A DNA stretch of 64,000 nucleotides. Source: Oenanthe sinensis (lineage: Eukaryota > Streptophyta > Magnoliopsida > Apiales > Apiaceae). Below the pieces are notes generated by a model. It was not told the DNA's origin and made no database searches. It saw nothing but the letters and a program-made list of their open reading frames with translations. This document shows, piece by piece, positions 11,197 through 23,485 of this stretch. The position numbers and the translations under genes were made by a program. How positions within the stretch are numbered: the stretch's first letter is position 1; each line of letters begins with the position of its first letter. The DNA is taken from the NCBI GenBank assembly GCA_028671895.1, contig CM053801.1, positions 18,265,375-18,329,374 of the forward strand, written 5' to 3'.

Positions 11197-14100
11197 ATGT
11201 CTGGACCTCAAATCTTTTGTTCTCTTGCCCAAACTAACTTCACCACCATGACTTCTGTGGGCGAAGGGTGAAGTATTCTAGCCCTTTGTTGACTTCATGA
11301 ACAAGTCCTATTTGTCTTATGCTCTAAACAAAAGTCCCATGTTGGAAATATTCAGGTTGTCACAGTTGTGGACCTCTGTAACTTGTGAGGGGGAGCATGA
11401 TTCAAGCTCTATTAAGTTTCAAATCAATGGCACCTCCTACATCATTGATTCAACCCACATCAATGCTGCTCTCCAAGTAGAAGCTGAAAAAGGATCGCTT
11501 TTTCAGGAGCCTGCAAGTGACTCTCAACTTGCAAAGTTCTTTAAGATGGCTGGGTACACATGACCCAAGATAAACCCAAACACTGATGACTGGTATCCAT
11601 ATGGTGGAATGGATAAAAAGTACCTGGTGAAGGAGTAGAACATGATTCTGGATGCTGTCACTCGAGCTATGTCAAGCAAGGTCAGTGGTTGGAATGAGGT
11701 CCCAGCCTACATCAGGAAGATTGTGCACTCCACGGTGCATAATTATATAATTGACATTGAAAAACTCCTAATGCCTCTATTCAAACTGGTGCTTGGTAAG
11801 AAGGATAGCAGGAAGCCGGAAAGCTACAATCATATATTCTTTATGCTTATTATTATATCTGTAGTAGGCATAATTAATCTTGATGATGTACAATGCATGA
11901 AATCCCCCACTTTAAAGAAATACACTAACTCTATTTTAACTAGCAAACCTCTAAATTCAGAGTTGGGACTATTTATCACAAATTATATGCATTCTATAAT
12001 AAAATTACTTAACTTAAATATTGTTGGTAATTTCAATGTGTTTTCTTTGAGTGATGAGAATGGAATTGACCTCTCCATTTCTATCCCCCACTCACAACCT
12101 TTTAAGTCTGTTAGAGCCTCTAGATTATCTAAGTTTGCTAACTAAGAGCCTGGTTCCTTTCAAAAGGAACAAGTTCTTAAAAGGAAGAGAACCACTACAC
12201 TAGGCTAGAAACTGTTTCACAGATAGGTGGTGAAACTGCACTAGATGCGGCAAATAAGGATGGTAGTCAGATCACAGAACCCATAGAGGGTCCTGTAGTG
12301 CCTAAGGGAAAGAAGACTAAGGTATCAACCTCTGTAGCCCGGTCTGTGTCCTCTCAAAAGGATACATAACTTAAAAGGGAAAATAGCACATTTCTAGGTG
12401 TCTCCTATCAACAAGAAACATCTATTGAACGTGGCAGTCTCTCATGGCATCCTATAAAGAGTTTGCATAACATGTTGAACCCACTTAACATGAACTTACA
12501 CTTGAAGAAATTCATAATGTTAGGTTAGAACATGTGGAACAAAGCTCTTTCAACTATGGAGTTTCTCATTTTGCAACAGTGGAGAAGCCAACCATTAACT
12601 CCTTATTTCTAACCATGGGTGAACAACCATCAAGTGATCCACAAGAACCTTCTACTCAAAATGTAGAAGACATCACACATCCATTGAAAGTTGCTTCTCC
12701 ATCAAAAGTTATTGTCACAACTTTGTAGCTATTAAAGACAAAGTTGTTGCACTCCTTCTGACAGTAACTTAAATGCTCAAGATGCTGTCAACAATCAGAA
12801 TCAGGATAGTACTTATCAGATGGAAGATGATTTGCCAAATGACTCTCTTCTAGTCTCTACTATATTAAAGTTAAAATCTAAAACTCTTGTACATGGTCTA
12901 CTTACTCAGTCTCATGCACCTAAGTTGAGTGAGGGTGTGAAAAGAAAAAGAGAGATAAAATAAAAGAGAAATGAGCAGAAAAATAAGAGGTTGGGAAAAT
13001 CCCAAGAAAAATGAGAGGGGCTTGAGCATGATCAAAAGAAAAAAATTGTGGGAGCCACATCTTCTAATGCACTAGGCCTTGAGAAAGAGTTGGTGAGGGA
13101 TGATGAGATCATCCAAGAAAAATAAGAGAGTGTGAGAACCCCCACAGCCCCAAAATCATCCAAACAAGCTGCTGAAATGTTGAAATCCCTTTCTCATAAA
13201 GTTTTAAAACTCTCAAAGAACCTGGATACAGTTGTGAGAAATCAGTCAAGCTGATCAACAAAATGACAAGTTTGGAAAAGATCATGAATGATGGGTTTAA
13301 GGCTGTCTTTGACAAGATTCAAGAGTTCAATGCTAAGTTTTCAATCCCTACAGTTGTTACCTCAACTAAGGGGGAGAAGAGTACATAAGTTGAAGTGTTT
13401 ATTGAAAGGAGTGATAAGGCTGATGCTGATGAAGCTAGGAGTGATAAGGAGACACACAAGCTACATCTCAAAGGGAGAGTCAATTGGCATTGATGTCCAA
13501 GGTGGCTACTGAGATGGTTGAAAAGCTTGGAGGTAATAAGGAGAAGAAAGCAGTAAGGCCTATTGAGAAAGGCATAATAATCAGAGAGGGTGTAGTGAAG
13601 ACCCCTGTGCATGTAACTAGTAAATGAAAATACAAAGTGGTTCCTCAAAATCTAGATGATTACTTTGAGGAAGAAAGAGAGGATTTAAATAAAGAGAAGG
13701 CTACAATGCTTATGATTGATGAAAATGAGAACAATGTAGTGTTCTAGGATGCAGACTTCAACAAGAGGATAGATGAGCTGAGAAGAAAATCCAATAGAGA
13801 TCCCAAAGTGTTTTCTGATTCTATGAGACAATCAACAATTGGTGCAGCAATGTTGGTCTCTAAAAGCAACAAATGGGTGATCATTGTGAGAATATAAGGT
13901 GGATTGAGCTGGTATATCAGTTTGGGTTATTGAGCAGACAAGAAGTTATTGTAATTGAAACCATAAGACTCAAGATCAAAATTGAAAAATCCTTCTTGAA
14001 TGAGAACTTGAAGAGAATTTTGTCGAATATGGTGAAAGAGAAGCTGCCAAAAATTACTCATAATCCTCGAAGCATCAAGTACTGCTACTCTAATGATGAG

Positions 14101-16210
14101 AAGTATATGACCATGTACCTTGAGAGAGTTAGACAAAGCAAACCAAGGTCTGTAAAGGATGCTTATGAGTACTTTTTTTAATTGCCTCAAACACAAGAAG
14201 TAATGGAGGTTGTCAGAATTTTGAAGGAGGATATGAAGAGATTTGCAAGAAAGAAGGCTGAGAGGTTGGGAAGAAAATTTAATGGTAATAATAATGATGA
14301 TGATGATGAGAATGAAAAGTCTGATGGAGGTGTAGGTAGCTCAAGCCAAAACAAAAATAATGGTGAAGGATCTTCTAGAGCTGGAAATAAGGTGGATGAA
14401 GATGATGAGAATGATAAAAAGTACAAAAATGGTGTTGAAGGAAGGGTAATTAAGCAGATGGTTCATGGTTTTGAAATTGACAAGAAAGATGTTGTCATGC
14501 AAGATGCTGTCAGGAGTGATAAGGTGGAACATACTGTCACAGAACCAGAATCTATTGTCAAAGAGTCTGAACCTACTGTCATAACCAATTTGACAGCAAC
14601 TTCCAAAGATACTGTCATGAGTGATAAGGGGGAAGGTACTGTCAAGAAAATAAAAGTCAAGGCAAATGCTAACAGGTTAATTGGAGATGAAACTTACAAA
14701 TCTGGAACAGCCAATTCCATGGCTAATAGAGCATATAAGAAGAGTATGCCTAACACTTCAAGGTGGAATCTGTTTACTGAGAAAGTTAAAGAAGAGTGTC
14801 TGGATGTCAGGAGACCAATAATAAATAACTTAGTAGAAACCAAAGAAGATTTAATTGCCAAAGTTACTGCTGAGTGGTCTGAGTATAGCACATTAAGCAA
14901 GGTAAACATTCTCTACTATAATGGGATGATTGAAGAAATGAGTTATGAAATGAAGGAGGCTGACTACTTCATGGTTAGAAGAATATTGTTATTCATCAAA
15001 GGGACATATATAAAATCTTAGGTTTTCAAGGGGATTTTAATCAAAAAATTCCTAGAATTGATGGACTCATTCAAGCCTCATCCTCTAGATGATGTTGAAG
15101 TTGAAGAACCTAAACCAGTCATCTACTCTGATAGACTGATGTTTGAAAATGATGAAGGGATCAAAGAATTCTGGAGTATGGATTCTTTGCAGGATAAAAA
15201 TTCTGAATTACTAAATAAGATGGAGGAACAATTGTCTAAGTATCCTTATCATGAGAAACGAAAACTCATTCCTACAATCCAAAGAATTATCAAGTCAAAG
15301 AAGAAGCAAGAATATGAGAAGAAGGTGGATTATGAAAGGACTCAATAATATCTTCTAAAAAATCCAGAAAGAATTATATTCTACAATACATGTGGATCAA
15401 CTGAAGAGATCACCTTTCAACATCTGAAGATATTGGCTGAGAAGGAGCCTCATATCACAGAATTCATCAAGAGACAACTGCTAAACATAACAAATTTTGA
15501 GATATTTGATCTTAAAACAAGCCCCAAATGTATGTGATTTTAAGAAGAAGGAAGCCAGAGAGAAGAAGAAAAAATTTGATATTGATGTTGAAGCTACTAA
15601 GAAGGATATAGACAAGATCAATAGGCAGATTAAAGAATATGAAATTGACTTGAAGTGTGCAAAGCTAAATGATCAATTCTCAAGGAAGCCTAACTACGTC
15701 TCACATGTTTTACTCATCCTTTAAGGATCATCATTGACAACATTGAAGTGAAGGCTGTAGATTTCAAGACCCTCAATACTGCAAATCTAAGAAGAATCTT
15801 CAGACTCAGCACATGATCTTTTCTGGAAATTGAAAAAAACCTGAGTACTTTAGTTGAAGAAATTATTGAGTCAAGATCTTAGGAGGATGCTGAGATAGAC
15901 AAAATGAGGGTGAAGCAAATCTTCTTATCTTTAAAGGACAAATTCATTTCAGATGAATTTGGAATTAAATATCTCTGCATTTCCAAATGACCTGAGGAGA
16001 ACTACTACACTTACAAAGACTTGAGAGATCTATCCTACAAATTTGTGAAGTTAGTTCTTGATTGTATCTCCAGTTATGCCAGAACTGATGATGAAAAGAA
16101 GGCTATGAAAGCTCTTGAAGATTTACTTGAAATGATGACTCCTAAGAAGAAATAAGAAAAGAAGCCCAAACTAATATTGAAGAGTTGCTCAGTCTAAATG
16201 AGCTAGTAGT
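11197..16210 (+). pseudogene. Broken extra ORF region downstream of pol
   Basis: An ATG in good context (CACCATGTC) opens MSGPQIFCSLAQ and soon hits a stop and a frame change. Pieces in the sense direction follow: 11297-11563, 11642-12145 (helical, with HNYIIDIEKLLMPLFKLVLG), 12534-12728, 13873-14181, 14182-15021 (very acidic and Lys-rich, with a Thr-Val repeat at about 14495-14650), 15058-15348 and 15497-15724 (charged coiled coil). SIRE-type copia elements are known to carry additional ORFs in this position, sometimes called envelope-like. I see no clear transmembrane or envelope signature and do not assign a function. It could be one long ORF, or two. Confidence 0.6.
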
Positions 16211-16342
16211 TTGAGAAAAATTATACATGTAATTTTCTGCATATTTTTCTTGTACAAACACTTCAGTTATTTTAGTTGAGTTAACATCTATAATTTACTT
16301 TGAATTTGTCTTTATTTTATATAAAAATAAATTGGGGGAGAT

Positions 16343-17454
16343 TGTTAGGGATCGTGATGCTAACAGTGTAATCAACTAAAGTTACTTAGTCTTAATTTAT
16401 AACAAGCTAAGTAAAATGTACTGTCATATGTATATTGACAATATGTTTAGATAGTCACTTGAAATAGTATGTTTGACATAGTATAAATAGGTGACTATAA
16501 GTTTAATAATTACTTCTTATACAAATGTAATAACATGATCCATGAAGTAGAAGTTCACAAAGTGTTAATGCACAATATGGGTCATACTCACGGCAGTAAC
16601 ATTCGACACTCAAGCCTATGACAACATATTCAAGTGACAGCACAAAGGAACAGATGACAACAACTATTCCCTCGACAGTAAACTTGGCGGAGAATGAAGA
16701 CTTGAAGACAACAAGTATTACTGACAGCATCATTGACGTGGATAGTTGACAGCGGCTTTGGAGACAGTATGTTTCAATGAACTATCAAGAATTGACAACG
16801 AAGTATGCGGAACCAAAGATACTGTCACCATAGAGAAGCTAGAAGTTGATAGTACACTTTTAGTGAAGCTGACATTTTGTTCCAAGTAGCAGACTAGATA
16901 ATGAAAGCACAATGAATGATTTGAACATGTCTATCTAGTTTGTCAAGTCTACTACTACGACTTGGGAGAAGACAAACAAAAAGATAAAGTGTATTCTAGG
17001 AGTCAAAGATTTTTGTACATCTCAGAACAGTTTTACCTACAAAGGGAATGAAGCCAGAGTTGGATATGAAAAGTAAAGTTTCTATTTCAAATTTTATTCT
17101 AGGACAAAGGAAAAGTGCACATGTAAATGAGATATGTGTTCCGGTATAAATACATATATCCTATAAGTACTTTTTCTAATGCAAGTGAGCTACATTTTCT
17201 CTCAAGTATAGAAAATTAGCAAATTCATTGTTATTATTTTTATTGAAGCCGGAATCCATTTCCAATCAGTTGTAGCAAATCAAAAATAATAAAATTATTT
17301 TTAAAAGTTTAAAAACACTGTCTTCTTTAACTGTTTTGACTGTTTGCATATTAAACTTGTTAATTATAAATCTTATTTGTTGTTAGCAAGAAATTGTTAT
17401 AATTAATCAAGTTGTATTCAACCGCCTCTTCTGCAACACTTATCTTACTTAACA
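16343..17454 (+). repeat. 3' LTR of the copia element
   Basis: TGTTAGGGATCG to CTTACTTAACA, 1112 bp, preceded by the polypurine tract (ATTGGGGGAG, 16331-16340) and followed by the GATTA target duplication. TATAAATA is at 17145-17152. Confidence 0.92.
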
Positions 17455-17459
17455 GATTA

Positions 17460-19543
17460 CAATTTTTATATAAAATAATTATATTTGGTTGCAAATCGTA
17501 TCTTTGCAAATATTTTAAAAAAATAATAAATCATAAAAATAGTATTTTTTGTAATTTCTCTATTTAAAATATATTAAAAATTATTTTGTATATTTTTCAA
17601 AAAATTAATTTTATTTGAAAAATAATTTTTATACGACAAGTAATGACAAAAAAGAGAGAATATTTGATTTTATAAATTTCGTACCATCAATAATGACAAA
17701 GGAATCAACTACACGATAAAAGAACAAAGTGACCGCAAATTAAATCTAATATTTATAAATATTTGTTTAGTTTTCAACTCGTATAAATATTTATAATTGA
17801 AAATTAATTCAGGTCAGAGGAACAAATCATTCTTGTATCTCATTTTTAATGAAATATGGAATTATTTTATTTGATCCAGAATATAATTTTTTTTAAAAAA
17901 AATTGATCTAGAATATAATTAATATCATTTACAGTAATAAGTGCTCGTTTTCTTCAATAATATACCACAGTAATACACAAGGCTATGTCGCTGTTAGGAA
18001 GAGTACACATCTAGCAGTGGTTTTAAGACCTTGAATACGCATAGCTTAGCAGCAAACTTAAAAATGTGAATTTGGGATAATTACCCATAATTTTTATGAA
18101 CTTTCTACGCATCAAGAATAATAATTGAAGTTTAAATAGTAAGTGATAGGATTTATTTATCAGTTTTGTTATTATTCATAATGCCCTCGAGTTTTAATAT
18201 TTGGTTCAGGTTAATATTAAAGAGAATGCCATTTGTTATTGTTATAAGTAAATTATGAATTTATTTTGTATTTATAAATTACTTATGATTACAAATGAAA
18301 TTGTGAAAGAAAGTAACGGAAGAAAACAAAGGGTGGGATGGTAGGAAGAAGAATCTTTGATTGGTAGGCACATGTAACCAAAAGAACCGTGAGGTTGTCA
18401 CTTAGCTTCAAGCCTTCATGTGAATTTAAAGCAGCTTCGTTAAGGTAGCTTCCCATCACAGTGAGTATGAGTATAACAACAAAACACATTCACGGGTTCT
18501 TGAAATGTTAGGGATTCTTCCACAAAACACACACATGTGTATCTACCTATGTGCTCCTTAAAAAAAATTATAAAATTTTACCATTAAAATTTTTAAAAAA
18601 ATATTGGAGTGCCTCCCTAAAATTAAACTTTATAAAAGTGTTTTTTCAAATATAATCCGGTGTCCCGTAAAAATATTTTTTGAATCCCTCATGTATAAGT
18701 ATTTTGCAAATCAAACAAGTGTTAGTCGACCTTAGTTTCTTTAATAGGTTTTTGAATTAACATAATTTTGGTTAACATTGTGTTTATAAAACTAACCCCC
18801 AAATTTACCAAACATAATTTATAGGAAAAACATATACGGAGTACTATATTATTCAAAATAAATATGGTTTGGTACTGACAGACCAATACTTTGTTTAATA
18901 TTTCTAATCTTCAACTTAAACTTAAAAAAAGGAAATTTAATATATTAAATATTACATCTTTCTAGGTATTTATTACATTTTGTTGCACGACATTGGTCAT
19001 CACAATGGTCAATAAAACAACAATATTAAACCGACCCTATGTATATAGAATAAGCAATATATGGTAAATCATATACTGATTTAATTATTTAAACTTAGGA
19101 AGACTGGAAGAGGCGTCGGTGATCGGTCTGCCGGTCCCTATTTTGTTTACTTGCCAAAAACAATTTCAACATACATATAGAAATATTTTTAATATGATAA
19201 GTGAAAACTTTTTACCCTATATATGCATATGTAAATTATATGTTGAAAATATAATTTTTTTAATGAGCAAAAATGTATACAGTAATTAAGTGAAAACTAA
19301 TAAACTGTGTGGAAAGTAGGTGGAGAGTTTGGTATAACTAAACTTTTATAAATTAATAATATCGAAACTAATAAAATTTATTAATTTATTAAAATTATTA
19401 TGATATATTGTTGTTATTAATGTATTGGGATTAAAATTTTGCATTAAAATATTAATATATAATGAATTATGAATTTATTAATTATTAGTTAATCAAAGAG
19501 TGGGAATGGGTTTGGGAAAATTGAGTAAAACATGCTTGACAAC
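17460..19543. other. AT-rich intergenic spacer
   Basis: No coding potential was seen on either strand. There are runs of A/T and short open frames only. One dyad-like area lies near 18540-18730, but I cannot assign a repeat family. Confidence 0.4.
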
Positions 19544-19851
19544 TACTTCCTTCGTCCCACCCAATTGTTTACATTTGGATTGAGCACCGAGACTAAGAAA
19601 ATTATATAAAGTATTATGAAAAAGAAGGAAAAGTGGATGAAAGAGAAGGAAAAGTTGGTAAAGTGGTGAGGTCAATTGATATTTAATTGATAGATTTGAA
19701 AATGTGGAGTAAAGTAATGGGTGAAAGTAAATTTTATAATAAATTTTATAATATAAAAGTTTACTATATTTAGAAAGTTTTGAAATGTAAACAATTGGGC
19801 GGGACATCCAAAAAAAGAAAGTGTAAAAAATTGGATAGGACTGAGGGAATA
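19544..19851. mobile_element. Stowaway/Mariner-type MITE
   Basis: Flanking TA dinucleotides bound the element. The left end reads CTTCCTTCGTCCCACCCAAT, and the right end, reversed, TTCCCTCAGTCC, close to the CTCCCTCCGTCCC end of plant Stowaway elements. The inner segments CCCAATTGTTTACATTT (left) and AAATGTAAACAATTGGGC (right, near 19785) are inverted copies. About 308 bp, no coding sequence. Confidence 0.75.
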
Positions 19852-21968
19852 CAAATTACTAGCATTTAGCAATATTGTTTTAGGGTCCGTTTGACTTATT
19901 TTATAAATAATATATAAATTAGAAAATATATAAATAGCTTATTAATGCAGCACAAACTGTAACAAACCATAAAGTATAATGAATGGGGGGTACGTAACGT
20001 AAATAACCACTAATTTTATGAGGAATGGGTACGTCAATAACCATTAATTCTATAGATTCAGAAGTAGAAACAGGGCCGATATTAATAAGTAGGTCATGTC
20101 TTAATGAAGCTAAAGCATGTGATTGTAATCATTTTATATTTATCTTACGTCTCGTTTCGATACCAAGTCCTCAGCAGGACTAGTAGTCATCATTCATGTC
20201 ACATTTTGACAAAACAATAAACTTGTAAATGTACATAATCATTGATAATGACAAAGAAGCTTTGAATTAACTCCCTATTATCTATAATATTTTATTAATT
20301 TTAGCATTTTCCTATCATTTTTACAATCTTTTCTTACAAACTATGTTCGAGAAAAAAACATTAAAATGTGTATACATCTCGTCTTTCATAAATCCTAGTT
20401 TCGACATACTATATTTCTCTGTGATTTAAAGAGCAAAGCGATTTGCCTGAAAATTCTTTACGTCTGGGCAAGTAGGACCAGTAGGTTAGCTATTAAAACG
20501 GTAGGTCAACGCCAAGTTTGGAGACAAGTGCAATAACGATAGCTGATGAATGGATGAAGAATTGAGATATTCATTCTTCCATGTATATAATAATATAATA
20601 ATAAACAAATACTTTCTCTTAAAAAATAATTGATATTTGATTCCCCCCCCACATATTTTAAGGAGTTTTAATTACATAATTAAAATTATTATTTTAAATT
20701 TTTTGTTGTAACTAAAAATATTAAACTAAAATTTTTATTTACAATTTTTTTTAAAAAAAATAATTTTAATTATATAATCAAAACTCTTAAAAATATAAAT
20801 CAAAAATCAAACATCAATTATTTTTGAAATAGATTGAATATAATATAGTAGCAGGCTGATTCGCTATAGAATTTTGGTGTTGGCTTCGATTTTATTTGTC
20901 ATTTACTCATTTGTAATTCCTTTAATTGGAGAATAGTTTATTAATTATTAATAATTGAATAATCATCAGAAAACTCCATGTATTTGACGTTAGCACATAG
21001 TGCACAGTTGATAAAAGTAATATTAAGGCGCCATTTGTTAATCCATAAGTTGAGGTGCTTATTGAACTTCTTTGAAAACGAGGGACACTGATGACAGGTG
21101 TTTTTAAAATAAACGTTCTTCAAATTAAAGAGTAGTTTATACTTAGGGTCATCGTACCTGACCATCGTTTGCTCTAACTATTTATTTATATATTATTATA
21201 ACGAATAGTATTAACACTTGATTTTTTTAAAATCCAGGGAGCCACATCGCTTATTCACATTTTTTAGATTTTTACTATCTGCACCTTTTCATAACAGATA
21301 AATGGTTGCTTGACAAACGATTGTCAGGTTCCCTTGCTTATTGGCCGAAAATAAAGAGTGGACATCTGTGGCCCAGTATTAGCAGATCTATTTATGCTTT
21401 AAACTGGGCTATCTGAAAAGTTTAGGACCTTAATACATTTCAAATATAAGTATGTTTAGTCATCTCCCACGCCAGCCCCATATTTCTCGCAGCTAACTGT
21501 GCCGCATTGGCCCAAGCCGCTTTCCGTTTTTTTCTCCCTTCATGAGAAATACTCTAAGAAATTACTTGCTCCGTATTTTACAATTCTAGAATTTTACAAT
21601 TTTTAAAAATTTATTTCATTTTCCAATTTTATTTTTATTCCCTTTTTTTTTCTTCTAAACAAGCCATTATCTTAGTTCATTGCTGTAAAAATATTATCAA
21701 CGAACCTTTGGAGTTTGGATCTCATTTCTTGTCTTTAAAAATTTTAAAAACATAGCTATAAAAATTATTTATTAAATTTTTTCTTCCTAAATAAAAATTT
21801 AAATATTAAGATTTAATTCAGGAAAATAACTAAAAAAAATTCTGCCTACGATTATTTTGGAGAAAACAAACTAAGAAGTGAAAGTTTTAGTGCTATACAA
21901 TTAGGAATTAGGAATTGGGGATAGGATGCCATTACCACATGCAACTCGCGAAGTTGTGAACTTGTGAT
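19852..21968. other. AT-rich intergenic spacer
   Basis: No gene was seen. The stretch at 21360-21540 is less AT-rich but has no long open frame. Confidence 0.4.
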
Positions 21969-22342
21969 GCTAGACATAAACAAGTATCTAATATCTAATA
22001 AATATGTCTTTGGTCGAGGAATCAGATTCAAAATGCTAGACATAAATAAGTATCTAATATTCGGTCCCAATTTATCTATTATGTTTATTTTTTTATGATC
22101 AAATTGACTAAATTTTAATTGATAATTAAAAATTATTATTTTATAATTTAAAAAAACAGAAAATTGCATTTTAAAGTAAATTACATATACTTTCTAATAG
22201 TATAATTTTTATAATATTTCTCAATTATATAATATATGAAATTTTAGTCAATTTGACCGCAAAATGTTAAATAAGACAGATAAATTGGGACTGAAGGAGT
22301 ATCTAATAAATATGTCTTTAGTCGAGGAATCAGATTCAAAAT
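21969..22342 (+). repeat. Tandem duplication of about 66 bp, second copy split by a MITE
   Basis: Unit 1 (21969-22034) starts GCTAGACATAAACAAGTATC and ends with GTCGAGGAATCAGATTCAAA. Unit 2 starts at 22035 with GCTAGACATAAATAAGTATC, is interrupted at a TA by the MITE at 22060-22299, and resumes at 22302 to end with the same GTCGAGGAATCAGATTCAAA. Unit 1 preserves the empty target site. Confidence 0.85.
22058..22301. mobile_element. Stowaway-type MITE with TA target duplication
   Basis: Left inverted repeat TTCGGTCCCAATTTATCT; right inverted repeat, reversed, CTCCTTCAGTCCCAATTTAT. The adjacent tandem copy shows the empty site with a single TA, so the TA flanks are a true target duplication. 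About 240 bp, AT-rich, non-coding. Confidence 0.85.
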
Positions 22343-23485
22343 GTAACATGTAAAACATAGTTACATGTATACATTATTCTAAAAATCGGTTATATTAATT
22401 TATGTTCGACAGTTCATCGAATTGATTAAATTTTCAATTATTCAATTAATTATTTCAATTAATTCCCGATTTATCCGATTAATTCTTATTCCGTACTTTT
22501 ACTTTTATTTTTTACGACACTACATGTACGTATCAAATTCATTGTTTGTTCTTAAAACATGTTGTGCAACCCGCCCGCCAACCAACCCCTCGGGGAGAAA
22601 AAGAAAGATGAAACTTGTCAGATTAAGAATAAGAACGAGTCGAGTATATGAATATTTTTACCCCATGGTTAGTGTGAGTGTGATTCATCAAGCACTCATG
22701 CTACAAGATAGGGGGTGCCTTCAACATGGCAAGATGATATTGACACCGCGTTTTCTTTTCTGTACGACCACACAATTAATTAAGTGTACATACTAAGTTA
22801 TATTTGGCTTTCTTAACTTATATAAATTGAAAAATACAAATAAATTGAAAAATATTTGTATTTTTCAGTTCAAACACCATAATCTTTGTCAAACAGTAAG
22901 AAACAAGCAAAAATGTTCATAACATTACAGGTAAAGAAATTGAATTGAGATCTACGAGTCCTGAATCCTAATACAACAATAAATTCTTTTACAATTTTAA
23001 GATATTACTAGAAATTGTTAAACAAATAGTACATAGTTAGCAGTTTTATTAAAAATAAAATGTTATATTCACTTATAAAAAAAATATTAATTGAAGTGAA
23101 GGGCAGGGACATAAAATAAAGAAACTTGACATTGGTTCTTCCATGATGGCAGTAAAAACAATAAATCAAGCACGAAATGCCAAACATAACAACAAAACCG
23201 AAAACAAAGTATCGGAAGATCTGAAAAAAGAAATAGAAAATAAACAAGAAATGCGGCGGTGCAAGCAATGCAAACTGTACAACGCACCACCATCTTATTA
23301 TTATTCGGGTGAATACATACATGTACCCTCCATATTTAGATGAAATGTTCTCAACTGAGTGCGAGTCTATATATGATCCTCCTAACGTTCACATTCTTTA
23401 CTATTGAACTACCAGCCTCCTCCATATATATTAACATTTCATCTTCAATATATTTTACACACACTACTATTAGATATAAACTAAT
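22343..23485 (+). other. Intergenic, then promoter region of the carrier gene
   Basis: No gene was seen. Open frames here lack any recognisable domain. The last 150 bp should be the promoter and 5' UTR of the gene starting at 23486. Candidate TATA boxes are at 23368-23374 (TATATAT) and around 23425. Confidence 0.35.
23368..23374 (+). promoter_or_regulatory. Candidate TATA box of the carrier gene
   Basis: TATATAT lies about 112 bases upstream of the ATG, a plausible distance given a leader of about 80 nt. A second TATATAT-like stretch near 23425 is an alternative. Confidence 0.3.

Larger units (their letters stand above)
3572..17454 (+). mobile_element. Complete Ty1/copia LTR retrotransposon, SIRE/Maximus-like, inactive
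   Basis: Two similar LTRs (3572-4685 and 16343-17454) start with TGTTA and end with TTAACA. Both sides carry the same 5-bp target duplication, GATTA (3567-3571 and 17455-17459). The primer site follows the left LTR, and a purine tract (AAATTGGGGGAGAT) precedes the right one. Internal order is gag, protease, integrase, reverse transcriptase, RNase H. Integrase before RT places it in Ty1/copia. The long gag, the large size (13.9 kb) and the extra ORF region after pol fit the SIRE/Maximus lineage. Visible differences between the LTRs and many stops and frameshifts show an old, non-autonomous copy. The target lies about 25 bp from the fold-back element. Confidence 0.93.

Noticed and set aside
13319..13648. 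Minus-strand open frame of 109 codons in the retrotransposon
   Set aside because: Antisense to extra-ORF remnants. Shadow frame.
22422..22796. Plus-strand open frame of 124 codons
   Set aside because: No recognisable domain, low-complexity start, no splice or promoter context. Consistent with chance in intergenic DNA.
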